This document shows, piece after piece, positions 42,545-50,545 of a stretch of DNA of 61,917 nt; within the stretch, counting starts at the first letter, position 1; the number at the start of each line of letters is the position of its first letter. The notes under the pieces were generated by a model, which was not told the origin of the DNA, ran no database searches, and was given only the letters and a program-made list of their open reading frames with translations. Source of the DNA: Trueperaceae bacterium (lineage in GTDB: Bacteria; Deinococcota; Deinococci; Deinococcales; Trueperaceae); NCBI GenBank assembly GCA_030147925.1, contig JASBUK010000100.1, positions 1 through 61,917 of the forward strand, written 5' to 3'. Made by a program: the position numbers and the translations under genes.

Positions 42545-43422
42545 TTGAGCGCGTCGAATTCCCACAGGGCATCATTGGCTATCGCATGGGGGTAGGTAAA
42601 AAGCCGTTCATGACGGTTTGGGCTTACCGGGTGGGGCAGACGCTGATAGATTCGGGTAATCCCCGGGCCATGGCTGAATTTTTGCCGCTGCTATTAAAAG
42701 ACGGCCCAGTGCGGAACATCTATGTCACCCATCACCACGAAGATCACAGCGGCGGTGCGGCGCAAATTCGCCAGCTGACCGGCGCAAGAATAAGCACTTC
42801 GCAATACTGCGCGCCGCTGCTTAGGCAAGGTTATAGGCTCTACCCTTATCAGTTTTGGCTTTGGGGCCGCGGCCCTCGTTACCAGGAGGATACAACGCTC
42901 CATATACCCCCACTGAACGAGCTTAGCTGGTCTACACCGGATGGTGATTTCGTCATTTTGCACGCTCCGGGGCACAGCCACGACATGACGGTAGTGTGGC
43001 TAAGAGAGCGTAACGCAATATTCACTGCCGATCTATATCTGGCTGCGCGGCTGCGCTCCATGCGCCGGGACGAGGTCTGGTCCAGCCTGAAGATCTCTGT
43101 AGGTCGCGTTTTGCAGCGCACGGAATTTGACTTGCTGTTTTGCGGACATCGCCCCTTAAAAGAAGGGGGCAAAGCTGCGCTGGCTCAGAAATATGCCTGG
43201 ATGTGTGAAGCCGAGACGCGGATGCAACAGGGTCTGGCTGTCGGCAAGACAAGGCCCAGTCTCGCCCGGGAAATTTTTGGCCCCGAGAACTGGCGCTTTA
43301 AGCTCATTACCTTAGGAAACCTGAGGCGCGCGAACATGGTTAACTCCTTGCTCGGAGAGTTAAAACCGCGTCCGGATGTGCTAAGCCGGATTGGGCGGGA
43401 CTGGGCCGAATGCCGTTTTTAG
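42541..43422 (+). CDS. Metallo-beta-lactamase-fold hydrolase
   Basis: This is a predicted metal-dependent hydrolase, 293 residues. The zinc motif HxHxDH appears as THHHEDHSGGAA near residue 62; further ligands are HAPGHSHD near residue 140, Asp in FTADLYLA, and a late His in FCGHRP. GTG 42541 overlaps the aceK stop (GTGA), so the pair is translated together. Its substrate is unknown; thioesters or glyoxalase-type hydroxyacyl thioesters are common for the fold. The tight coupling to aceK suggests a link to acetate metabolism. Confidence 0.87.
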   Translation: MIERVEFPQGIIGYRMGVGKKPFMTVWAYRVGQTLIDSGNPRAMAEFLPLLLKDGPVRNIYVTHHHEDHSGGAAQIRQLTGARISTSQYCAPLLRQGYRLYPYQFWLWGRGPRYQEDTTLHIPPLNELSWSTPDGDFVILHAPGHSHDMTVVWLRERNAIFTADLYLAARLRSMRRDEVWSSLKISVGRVLQRTEFDLLFCGHRPLKEGGKAALAQKYAWMCEAETRMQQGLAVGKTRPSLAREIFGPENWRFKLITLGNLRRANMVNSLLGELKPRPDVLSRIGRDWAECRF

Positions 43423-43476
43423 CTTAAGGGGTCGAATATTGAACACACTGACTCCAGTTTAAACCATCGGAAGATT

Positions 43477-43617
43477 ATGACCGCAGTACGCATTTACCGA
43501 GTGCTGTTGGCTTTTCATCATAAGCCTCATCTAGAGTTCTACAGTGTGCCCCCACAGCGCTTGTCTTTAATCCTCAATGAGGCGCGGCTAGTGCTTGGCT
43601 ATGATATAAGGCATTGA
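43477..43617 (+). CDS. Possible 46-residue protein ahead of the GNAT gene
   Basis: A short frame begins at ATG 43477, four bases after GGAAG, and ends with TGA at 43615-43617, two bases before the acetyltransferase ATG. The product starts MTAVRIYRVLLAFHHKPHLE and ends in LVLGYDIRH. It matches nothing I know. The close fit to the next gene suggests a translated leader or small protein, but chance cannot be excluded at this length. Confidence 0.4.
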   Translation: MTAVRIYRVLLAFHHKPHLEFYSVPPQRLSLILNEARLVLGYDIRH

Positions 43618-43619
43618 CA

Positions 43620-44450
43620 ATGGATGAGCTAGAGATCAGGCCGCTGAATACAGTGGCGGAATTTCACCAGGCCGAGCAGGTGCAAAGGCAGATATGGGGT
43701 TTTGTCGATGTTGAGGTTCTGCCGCTTCATTTGCTGTTGACCGCACAGAAAAACAGTGGCCTGGTTTTGGGTGCCTTTATCAACGGTGAGATGGTTGGGG
43801 TATTGTTTGGCTTTTTGGGTATGACGGCGACGGGTAAACTAAAACACTGCTCGCATATTATGGGAGTTATCCCCGAGTACCAGGGCCGAGGAATTGGCTA
43901 TTTACTGAAAATCAAACAGCGCGACTATGTGCTGGCCCAAGGGCTTAAGCTGATCACCTGGACCTATGACCCTTTAGAAAGCCGCAATGCCTACGTCAAT
44001 ATTCACAAGCTGGGCGCCATATGCCGGACTTATCTGCCCAATCTCTATGGCGAAATCCGCGATGACTTGAATAAAGGACTACCCAGCGACCGCTTTGAAG
44101 TCGAATGGTGGTTGCGCTCTTTAAGGGTTGAGGCCAAGCTAAGTGAATCTTCAGAAGAAAAGGCTTGGTCCCTTGAGCGCTTAGAGCCTGTCAATACCGT
44201 GGATACAGCATCGTCCAGTTTACTACGACCTGTCAGTTGGACTTTTGAAGCTGTGCCGCAAGTGCTGGTCGAGATTCCGGCGGATTTCCAGCAGATAAGG
44301 GCGCAAGATAACAGCCTGGCTTTGGCCTGGCGCGAATTGAGCCGCGAGTTATTTGCAAGATATTTTGCTGCGGGTTATGCCGTGGTGGAGATATTCAATA
44401 GTTTAAAAGAAAGGCGTTGTTTTTATCTTTTGGAGGCAGGCGAAAGATAA
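43620..44450 (+). CDS. GNAT acetyltransferase of the COG3375 type
   Basis: This is a predicted acetyltransferase of 276 residues. Residues 1-150 hold the GNAT fold: IRPLNTVAEFHQAEQVQRQIWG, VGVLFGFLG, SHIMGVIPEYQGRGIGYLLKIKQRDYVLAQGL with the acetyl-CoA loop QGRGIG, then TWTYDPLESRNAYVNIHKLGAICRTY. That last motif marks the COG3375 family. The C-terminal 120 residues are less conserved. I chose ATG 43620; a TTG two codons upstream is in frame. In other genomes this family often lies near N-acylamino acid racemase genes; none is here. Confidence 0.87.
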   Translation: MDELEIRPLNTVAEFHQAEQVQRQIWGFVDVEVLPLHLLLTAQKNSGLVLGAFINGEMVGVLFGFLGMTATGKLKHCSHIMGVIPEYQGRGIGYLLKIKQRDYVLAQGLKLITWTYDPLESRNAYVNIHKLGAICRTYLPNLYGEIRDDLNKGLPSDRFEVEWWLRSLRVEAKLSESSEEKAWSLERLEPVNTVDTASSSLLRPVSWTFEAVPQVLVEIPADFQQIRAQDNSLALAWRELSRELFARYFAAGYAVVEIFNSLKERRCFYLLEAGER

Positions 44451-44460
44451 AGGCAAAAAA

Positions 44461-44542
44461 CAACTCTCTGTAACCTTTTCCTGCTCTGTCGTTACTCCGC
44501 TGTGGAGTTAATCGCTCGAGCCTCTAGTGGCTAAGAGAGTTG
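44461..44542. other. Cruciform-capable segment after the GNAT gene
   Basis: CAACTCTCT (44461-44469) pairs perfectly with AGAGAGTTG (44534-44542). Between them lies a smaller hairpin, TTACTCC to GGAGTTA, with a five-base loop near 44482-44500. The nested stems start about 10 bases after the GNAT stop and could form the structured 3' end of that mRNA. Confidence 0.4.
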
Positions 44543-44661
44543 CTTGTTAAAAAGCTGATTTTCTCCTCTTCTATAAGCTCGCCTCCTTTCTGATAAGCCG
44601 ATTATAAATTATCGGGCTGGTCACAAAGGAGAAAAGAATACTAGTGTTTAGGCCCGCAGGC

Positions 44662-44670
44662 TGCTATAAT
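44662..44670 (+). promoter_or_regulatory. Extended -10 promoter for the MFS gene
   Basis: TGCTATAAT contains a perfect TATAAT with the TGn extension. No good -35 box is seen at 17 bases, as is usual for extended -10 promoters. Transcription from here would give a 5' leader of about 280 bases before the MFS start at 44960. Confidence 0.6.
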
Positions 44671-44691
44671 CGAAAATTGGGTGGATATAAG

Positions 44692-44845
44692 CCTAAGCTT
44701 TCCTTTAAAAATTGCCACAATAAAATCCCCGGTGAACCTATGACGCGGCTTACCACCGGGGAGGTATAGAGACCGGCATCAGACCAACCTCTAGATTAGA
44801 CAGCTTAGGATTTTGGCCCGTGCCCCACCAGAGGCGAAAGTCCCT
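44692..44845 (+). ncRNA. Candidate structured mRNA leader (possible riboswitch)
   Basis: An outer stem CCTAAGCT (44692-44699) with AGCTTAGG (44802-44809) closes a multibranch region. Inside are the perfect stem CCCCGGTG (44727-44734)/CACCGGGG (44754-44761) and a smaller AGGT (44762-44765)/ACCT (44787-44790) stem. A further hairpin, CCAGAGG to TCCCTGG with a CGAAAG loop, follows at 44827-44846. This is the layout of a metabolite-sensing leader. I compared it from memory with TPP, FMN, cobalamin, manganese, fluoride, guanidine, purine and c-di-GMP classes and found no match. The gene it would control is an MFS transporter. Confidence 0.45.
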
Positions 44846-44850
44846 GGTTT

Positions 44851-44898
44851 CCACCTCCTACTAACTACTTTCTACCTACCAAATACTTTCTACTTAAC
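44851..44898. repeat. Dispersed heptad repeat, short inverted copy
   Basis: On the minus strand the heptad series (GTAGAAA, GTATTTG, GTAGGTA, GTAGTTA, GTAGGAG) is recognisable, though no long pyrimidine tract is attached. It lies in the leader of the MFS gene, downstream of the structured segment. Confidence 0.6.
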
Positions 44899-44959
44899 TC
44901 AATGACATATTAACTAAATGACATAGAAAAGTCTGGGGCAGCGTTAGGCTGGTAAATCT

Positions 44960-46210
44960 ATGACGCCTACGCAGCACGCCCGAAATGCCCGCAAAATCAC
45001 TCGCACCCTTTTTGCCGTGCAGAGCCTTGGCTCGGCGGGGTTTATCGCCTCGGCAACTATTTCCGCCCTGGTGGGTGCCGAGCTTAGTGGCCGGGCCTCC
45101 TGGGCCGGTGTGCCTTCGGGGGTTTACCAGTTGGGTGCGGCTTTTGCCGCCTTGCTCTGGGGGCTTAGTATGGATCGCTTGGGTAGACGCGGGGGAATTG
45201 CGCTGGGGCTGTTTTTTGGGGTGCTTGGCGCGCTGCTTGCCGCCGGAGCTGTGGTGGCGGGGTCATTGATCTTCTTGCTTGTGGGCCTGGTGATGATGGG
45301 TTCGGCGCAGGCAGCGGTGCGTTTAGGCCGTTTTGCCGCCGCCGAAGTGCAACTACCGCAGCGGCGTGGCCGGGCGGTGGCACTGGTGGTTTTAGGGGGG
45401 ACGGTGGGCTCGGTCTTGGGGCCGCTGTTAGTAGGGCCAAGCGGACGTTGGGCTAACGCTTTTGGCGCCAATGAGCTGGCCGGACCCTATGCAGTTGGTG
45501 CGATGCTTTTTGCGCTGGCGGCAGTGGTGATCTTTTTGCTTTTGCGCCCTGACCCGCGTGACTTGGGGCTCGAGCTGGCCAAGAACTATCCCGAGGTGGG
45601 GCCGGTAGGGCAGCTTCGCTCTATCAACAAGTTGCTGCGCGAACCCGGGGTAATGGCGGCGGTGGGCACTATGGTCTTTGGTCAGGCGGTGATGGTGATG
45701 ATGATGGTTATTACCTCACTTTATATGCGCGACAATGCCCACTCGCTGGAGAGCATTTCGCTGGTTTTTGCCGCTCATACCTTTGGCATGTATGCCTTTT
45801 CGGTCTTTTCGGGTTGGTTGACCGATCACTGGGGCCGGACGCCGGTAATTTTAAGCGGTGCTAGCGCCTTGGCTTTAGCCAGCCTCATTGCTCCACTTTC
45901 GGCGCAACTTCTACCTCTTATCGTAGCGCTGTTTTTGCTGGGCCTGGGTTGGAATTTTAGCTTTGTAGGCGGTTCGGCGCTGCTTTCTGACCAGTTGTCG
46001 CCAGCGGAAAAGTCCAAAACGCAGGGCGTGAATGATCTGCTTATCGGCCTGGCCTCGGCTGCCGGTAGCATTGGCAGCGGGGTGGTTTTTGCCGCCTTAG
46101 GTTATGGCGTTATGGGCATTATCGGGGCGGTGGTGGCGCTGATCCCCTTTGCTCTGGTGCTGTGGTGGCAGTGGACACAGCGAGGCCTGTTAAACACCGA
46201 CACGGTGTGA
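44960..46210 (+). CDS. Major facilitator superfamily transporter
   Basis: This is an inner-membrane transporter with about twelve hydrophobic segments over 416 residues. The MFS loop 2-3 signature is present as GLSMDRLGRRGGIALG near residue 73, with a second-half equivalent at GWLTDHWGRTPVILSG near residue 285. A cytoplasmic loop in the middle holds DLGLELAKNYPEVGPVG. The substrate is not readable; the shape resembles drug or metabolite exporters. A long structured leader precedes it, and the start (ATG 44960) has only a weak ribosome site. A repeat lies directly after the stop. Confidence 0.92.
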   Translation: MTPTQHARNARKITRTLFAVQSLGSAGFIASATISALVGAELSGRASWAGVPSGVYQLGAAFAALLWGLSMDRLGRRGGIALGLFFGVLGALLAAGAVVAGSLIFLLVGLVMMGSAQAAVRLGRFAAAEVQLPQRRGRAVALVVLGGTVGSVLGPLLVGPSGRWANAFGANELAGPYAVGAMLFALAAVVIFLLLRPDPRDLGLELAKNYPEVGPVGQLRSINKLLREPGVMAAVGTMVFGQAVMVMMMVITSLYMRDNAHSLESISLVFAAHTFGMYAFSVFSGWLTDHWGRTPVILSGASALALASLIAPLSAQLLPLIVALFLLGLGWNFSFVGGSALLSDQLSPAEKSKTQGVNDLLIGLASAAGSIGSGVVFAALGYGVMGIIGAVVALIPFALVLWWQWTQRGLLNTDTV

Positions 46211-46222
46211 GAACTAAAAGAA

Positions 46223-46306
46223 GTTAGTGGTTGGTAGGAAAACCTCAACTTTCCTCTTTTTACTTTCTACTTTTCACTTTTTCTTTAACACCCAATTTGG
46301 GACAGC
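46223..46306. repeat. Dispersed heptad/pyrimidine repeat
   Basis: GTTAGTG and GTTGGTA, then GGAAAACC, then the pyrimidine tract and the ending TTAACACCCAATTTGGGACAGC. The ending matches the right terminal repeat of the element at 58411-58537 (ACACAATTT then GGACAGC). It sits between two convergent genes. Confidence 0.75.
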
Positions 46307-46308
46307 TT

Positions 46309-47124
46309 CTAGAGTTTAATAGGCTCGAGCTTAACCAACACCATCGAGCCGGGTTTTAACGCCAGGACCTGCTGGGCGCTGCCGTCGCGAACGGCAATCT
46401 CCAGATAACTGCTGCTACCCACATAGGCCAGCGGTTTGCCGGGGTTTACATCGGTAAAAGTGCGGCAGATGCGCCCAATCATGATGGGGCCAAAGCGCAC
46501 CTGCCAGTCTTCTAGGCGGGGCTTAAGTTTGTTGCTGTGCAAATTGGTAATGAGGTTGCCAAACTGGTCGGCATGAACCACGGCGGCCTCCCAGCCCTGC
46601 TCTGTCCGCTGGGCTTTGGGCCAGGGTAAACGCAAGAGGTTCTCAGCCATGATTTGCGGCCCCAATTCACTCAAACTCAAACCCTTGGCGATATAAGCGG
46701 CGGCCGGAGCGAAGATGTCCCGGCCATGAAAGGTGCTGCTGACTTCGCTCAACTGGTAGTGAGGGTTTTCCAGCGACACGACCTCTAAGACAAAGGTTTC
46801 GGCCAGCACGGCGCTTAAAATGCCGTTATCCGGGCAGACAAAGCTATAGGTCTTGCCGTCAGCCGAGCTTAGCCGCAAGGCCATAGCCCGTCTGCTGCTG
46901 CCTACGCCGGGGTCGACGACACAGTAAAAGACGGTATCGGCGGGAAAATAACGGTAGCTGGCAACCAGATCGAAGGCCGCTTCGCGCACATCATGGCGCG
47001 ACACCTGGTGGCCGAGGTCGATGAGTTGCGCATTTGGGGCGAGACCCAGAATCACCCCTTTAACCATGCCAACATAGGCGTCACGCAGGCCAAAATCTGT
47101 GAGCAAAGCAATTACAGGCGGCAT
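46309..47124 (-). CDS. SAM hydroxide adenosyltransferase family protein (DUF62)
   Basis: This protein belongs to the family of SAM-dependent chlorinases/fluorinases and the common SAM hydroxide adenosyltransferase, which splits S-adenosylmethionine to adenosine and methionine using water. Signatures are ALLTDFGLRDAYVGMVKGVI at the start, CVVDPGVGSSRRAM near residue 70, CPDNGILS near residue 96, STFHGRDIFAPAAAYIA near residue 130 and VVHADQFGNLITNL near residue 185. The 271-residue length is normal. GGAGGGAG precedes the ATG. Nothing suggests a halogenase rather than a hydrolase. Confidence 0.93.
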   Translation of the reverse strand: MPPVIALLTDFGLRDAYVGMVKGVILGLAPNAQLIDLGHQVSRHDVREAAFDLVASYRYFPADTVFYCVVDPGVGSSRRAMALRLSSADGKTYSFVCPDNGILSAVLAETFVLEVVSLENPHYQLSEVSSTFHGRDIFAPAAAYIAKGLSLSELGPQIMAENLLRLPWPKAQRTEQGWEAAVVHADQFGNLITNLHSNKLKPRLEDWQVRFGPIMIGRICRTFTDVNPGKPLAYVGSSSYLEIAVRDGSAQQVLALKPGSMVLVKLEPIKL

Positions 47125-47146
47125 AGGCTCCCTCCTTGAATCAGTC

Positions 47147-50100
47147 CTAAGAACGGTCAGGCTTGAGTGTCACTCCCGTCCAATCTACCGCTTCGGCGGC
47201 GCTGCTGTTAACGGCTGTGTTTTTTTCTGTTGCGCTTGTCTCCGAGATTACCGCGGCCAGCCGGGTCTCATAGCCCTTGCGCTCAAAGCGGTAAAAGGCC
47301 GCTGGCACCACAAACAGTGTCAAGAAGGTAGAGGAGAGCACGCCGCCCAAAATAACCAGCCCGAGCGGTTGTCTGAATTCGCTGCCTTCGCCCAGCCCTA
47401 AGAGCAAGGGCACGCTGATAATCAGGATGGTAATAGCCGTCATCAGAATGGGACGCAGCCTCAGCCGTCCGGCCTTGATAAGCGCTTCTTTTAGGTTGTC
47501 GCTTTGCTCGACCTGGCTGACCACCACATCCAGCAGCAAGATGGCGTTTTTGGTCACCAGGCCAATAAGGATGACCACCCCTAAGACGCTGATGACATCG
47601 AGCGAGTTGCCGGTGAGCAGAAATATCCAGAAAGCGCCGACCAAAGCCAGCGGGACGGTGAGCAAGAGATAGAGCGGGTACTTAAAGGAGTTAAACTGGC
47701 TGGCAATTACCAGATAGTTGAGCAAGATGGCTAAAGCAAAGGCGATAGGGCCATAAAGCGCCAGGTCGCCTAAAAGGTCGGGGCCTACCCCGGTTCCTAA
47801 GCGCACGCGTTCATCGGTTATGCCCTGCGTGGCCAGCTCCGCTTCTACTTCCCGGCGCACCTGTAAGAGCCCGGGGGCGTTAGGACTAAGATCGGCGGTA
47901 ATCGTGGCGGTATAGGCCTGATTGGCCCGGTCGATGCTAACCGCTGTTGCTTGCGGTTCAAAACCACCCAGTTGCTCGAGCGGTAAAAATGATTGCAGTG
48001 CCGGGGCATAAATTGGCAGGCTCAGTAGCGTCTGTTCGTCGCGGATATACAGCGGGTCCATCTTGACGTTAATGGGGATTTCGTTGCCGCCCTCACGCAG
48101 GTTGGCCGCCTCAATGCCGACATTGTAAGCACGCAGAGTTTGGGCTAAGTCAGCAGCAGTGAGACCGGTACCGGCTAAGCGGGCTGGGTTTAAGACAAAG
48201 ACGCGTTCGCTTATCGTACCCTCTAAGCTCGAGCTGACATTGTTTAGTTGCGGGTTTTGACTTAGCAGGGCTCGAGCTTGTCTATCGCGGCTGGCTAAGA
48301 GTACACGGTCATTAGACATCAGGGTGATTTCCAAGCCGGTTTCCACCGGGATTGCACCCCCATCGCTCGAAGCAATTTGCACCTCGGCCTCGGGAAAGGC
48401 GGCTAAGGCTTGCTCGAGCTTAGGCTGCATCTCAGCGGCTAAGGTGTTGGTGTCTTTGACCCGCTGGCTCTTGGCGATAAGTTCTATGGTGATAGCGGCT
48501 CTCTCTGGGCTGGGTATGCCCACCGTGCCTGCGGCCCCGGCAGTAGCCTGGATGGTCTTGGCTTCGGGCAGCCGGCTTAGCTCGGCCTCCAAAAGACGCG
48601 TGAGCGCATCGGTTTTTTCCAGCGAGCTGCCCGGGGGGAGCTCGAGCGTTACGGCCAGTTCTCCGACGTCCACATCAGGCACAAAGTTAAAGGGAATCAT
48701 TGGGAAGATCACGCCTAAGCTGCCAATTAAGAGCGCGGCAACAACCAGCATGGCGTTGCTGTGGTTGAGCGCTAAGCCCAGGGCCTTAGCATAGGCTTCA
48801 CGCAGGCGCGCAACCAGGCCGTCGGTAAACTCAAAAAGGCTGCGCAAAATAGCGCCCACAAACCACAGCACCAAACGACCCAAATAACGAAAGGCCAGCA
48901 GAGCCAGCGGCAATAAGATAAGCAGCGGCAGGTAGATAAGCCCCACTGTGCGCCACAGGACAACGGCGCTGGCTAAGCTGAGCAGCCACAGCCAGGGTCG
49001 GCGCAGTGCTTGCCAGGCCCAGCGACTGTCGCTGGGCAGCTTACCGGGAGCTTTAGCCAGGTCGCGCCAACTGGCCGGTAGCGGGTCGGGCAGATAGGCT
49101 AAGCGCACGGTGAGAAAGAACATTGCCTCTAAATAGGAAAAGACAATGGTGGCGGCCAGACTAAGGCCGAACTGGGCAAAGAATTGCCCCACCACACCAG
49201 GCAAAAAAGCAATGGGGATAAAGACCGCCAAGAGTGAAAGAGTAGAGCTGAGAACCGCCACCGAAACTTCGCCGGCGCCCTGAAAAACTGCTTCTTTAGC
49301 TGAATAACCCAAACTCCTATAGCGATCAACATTTTCGGAAATGACGATGGAGTCGTCAACTACTAACCCTACGGCTACGGTGATAGCTAAGAGCGTTATG
49401 GTATTGAAGGTAAAACCCAGCAAGCCAAAGACCATGACCGCACCAATCAAGGTGATGGGGATAGCCAGAACCACGGAAAAGGTCGAGCCGAGCCTACCGA
49501 CAAAAAGCAGGACCACAAAGGCTACGGCCAGCACCGCCAGCGCTGTTTCGCGCATGGTGTCAAAAACCGAGGTGGCCACAAAGACCGTGGTGTCTCTGAT
49601 GATAGTGGTGTCATAGCCTGTGGGCAGAGAAATACTCGCCAGCGCTTTGCGCACATTGCTGGCGGTACTTACCGAGTTAGAACCTGAGACCTTGCGCACC
49701 TCAAGCATCACCACCGGCTCGCCGTTTAAACGCACAAAGGTGCTTGGTTTGGCAGCGCTGTCGCGCACGGTAGCAACATCATTCACTTTCAGGCCGCGCA
49801 CCGGATCGACAATCATCTGCTCGAGCTCGCGGGTGCTGGTCGGGTTGTTGCGCACGGTCAGCAAGATACGCTCGTCACCCAGCGTCAGGCTACCCGCAGG
49901 AAGATTTAGCGATGAAGCCGTAATAGCTCCAGCCACCTGTTGGGGGCTTAAATTAAAGCGCTCGAGCTTAGCAGGGTTTAGCAATACCTGTATTTCACGC
50001 TCGACCGAACCTACCACCGTGACATCAGCCACGCCCTCGACCTGCTGCAAGGGGGGCTCGAGCAAATCCTCGGCTAACTGCTGCACTTCACGCAGGTCAA

Positions 50101-50545
50101 ACCCCGGTGCCGAGACGGCGATATTCATAATTGGTTCGTCAGCCGGGTCAAACTTTTGGATGATAGGAGTGCTGGCATCTTCGGGCAGGATGTTGACTAA
50201 GGTATCGGTGCGCTGCTTGGTATCGACCGCGGCCTGGTTGACACTGGTGCCAAAATTGAACTGCACGATAACCGAGCTAAAACCCTCGCCGCTAAACGAG
50301 CTGATGCTGCTGATATCAGGTAGAGTGGCCAGGGCGTCCTCGATAGGCTCAGATAAGAGCTGGGCAGTTTCTTCGGCGCTGGCGCCAGGATAGCTGGTGA
50401 CGACCGCCACGATAGGGAAGTCAAAATTTGGCAGCAGATCGACCCCCAGGCGGCTACCGGCGGTAAGGCCAAAAAAGACCAGAGCAGCAAAGATGCTTAT
50501 AGCAAAGACAAAGCGCCTGACAAAAAAGCGGATTAAGACGTTCAC
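47147..50545 (-). CDS. RND multidrug efflux transporter (HAE1/AcrB type)
   Basis: This is a proton-driven inner-membrane pump of 1132 residues that exports hydrophobic compounds through the TolC-like proteins encoded upstream. It starts with FFVRRFVFAISIFAALVFFGL and GVDLLPNFDFPIVAVVTSYPGASAEETAQLLSEPIEDAL. The proton-relay aspartates are in AVGLVVDDSIVISENVDRYR. It is longer than AcrB by about 80 residues because three extra hydrophobic segments sit in the loop between the sixth and seventh membrane helices (RPWLWLLSLASAVVLW through WFVGAILRSL). GTG 50545 overlaps the fusion-protein stop (GTGA). Confidence 0.94.
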   Translation of the reverse strand: MNVLIRFFVRRFVFAISIFAALVFFGLTAGSRLGVDLLPNFDFPIVAVVTSYPGASAEETAQLLSEPIEDALATLPDISSISSFSGEGFSSVIVQFNFGTSVNQAAVDTKQRTDTLVNILPEDASTPIIQKFDPADEPIMNIAVSAPGFDLREVQQLAEDLLEPPLQQVEGVADVTVVGSVEREIQVLLNPAKLERFNLSPQQVAGAITASSLNLPAGSLTLGDERILLTVRNNPTSTRELEQMIVDPVRGLKVNDVATVRDSAAKPSTFVRLNGEPVVMLEVRKVSGSNSVSTASNVRKALASISLPTGYDTTIIRDTTVFVATSVFDTMRETALAVLAVAFVVLLFVGRLGSTFSVVLAIPITLIGAVMVFGLLGFTFNTITLLAITVAVGLVVDDSIVISENVDRYRSLGYSAKEAVFQGAGEVSVAVLSSTLSLLAVFIPIAFLPGVVGQFFAQFGLSLAATIVFSYLEAMFFLTVRLAYLPDPLPASWRDLAKAPGKLPSDSRWAWQALRRPWLWLLSLASAVVLWRTVGLIYLPLLILLPLALLAFRYLGRLVLWFVGAILRSLFEFTDGLVARLREAYAKALGLALNHSNAMLVVAALLIGSLGVIFPMIPFNFVPDVDVGELAVTLELPPGSSLEKTDALTRLLEAELSRLPEAKTIQATAGAAGTVGIPSPERAAITIELIAKSQRVKDTNTLAAEMQPKLEQALAAFPEAEVQIASSDGGAIPVETGLEITLMSNDRVLLASRDRQARALLSQNPQLNNVSSSLEGTISERVFVLNPARLAGTGLTAADLAQTLRAYNVGIEAANLREGGNEIPINVKMDPLYIRDEQTLLSLPIYAPALQSFLPLEQLGGFEPQATAVSIDRANQAYTATITADLSPNAPGLLQVRREVEAELATQGITDERVRLGTGVGPDLLGDLALYGPIAFALAILLNYLVIASQFNSFKYPLYLLLTVPLALVGAFWIFLLTGNSLDVISVLGVVILIGLVTKNAILLLDVVVSQVEQSDNLKEALIKAGRLRLRPILMTAITILIISVPLLLGLGEGSEFRQPLGLVILGGVLSSTFLTLFVVPAAFYRFERKGYETRLAAVISETSATEKNTAVNSSAAEAVDWTGVTLKPDRS

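Noticed and set aside
44827-44846. RNase P or hammerhead ribozyme, suggested by the CGAAAGTCC word
   Set aside because: The remaining conserved sequences of either RNA are absent from the flanking 300 bases.
46309-47124. Fluorinase or chlorinase function for the DUF62 protein
   Set aside because: Only the general family motifs are visible; halogenase-specific loops cannot be shown and the hydrolase role is far more common.
49620-50393. A 257-codon plus-strand frame opposite the RND pump gene
   Set aside because: The product is rich in Ser, Thr, Arg and Leu without domain structure, as is typical of the antisense of a biased gene, while the minus-strand RND reading is unmistakable.
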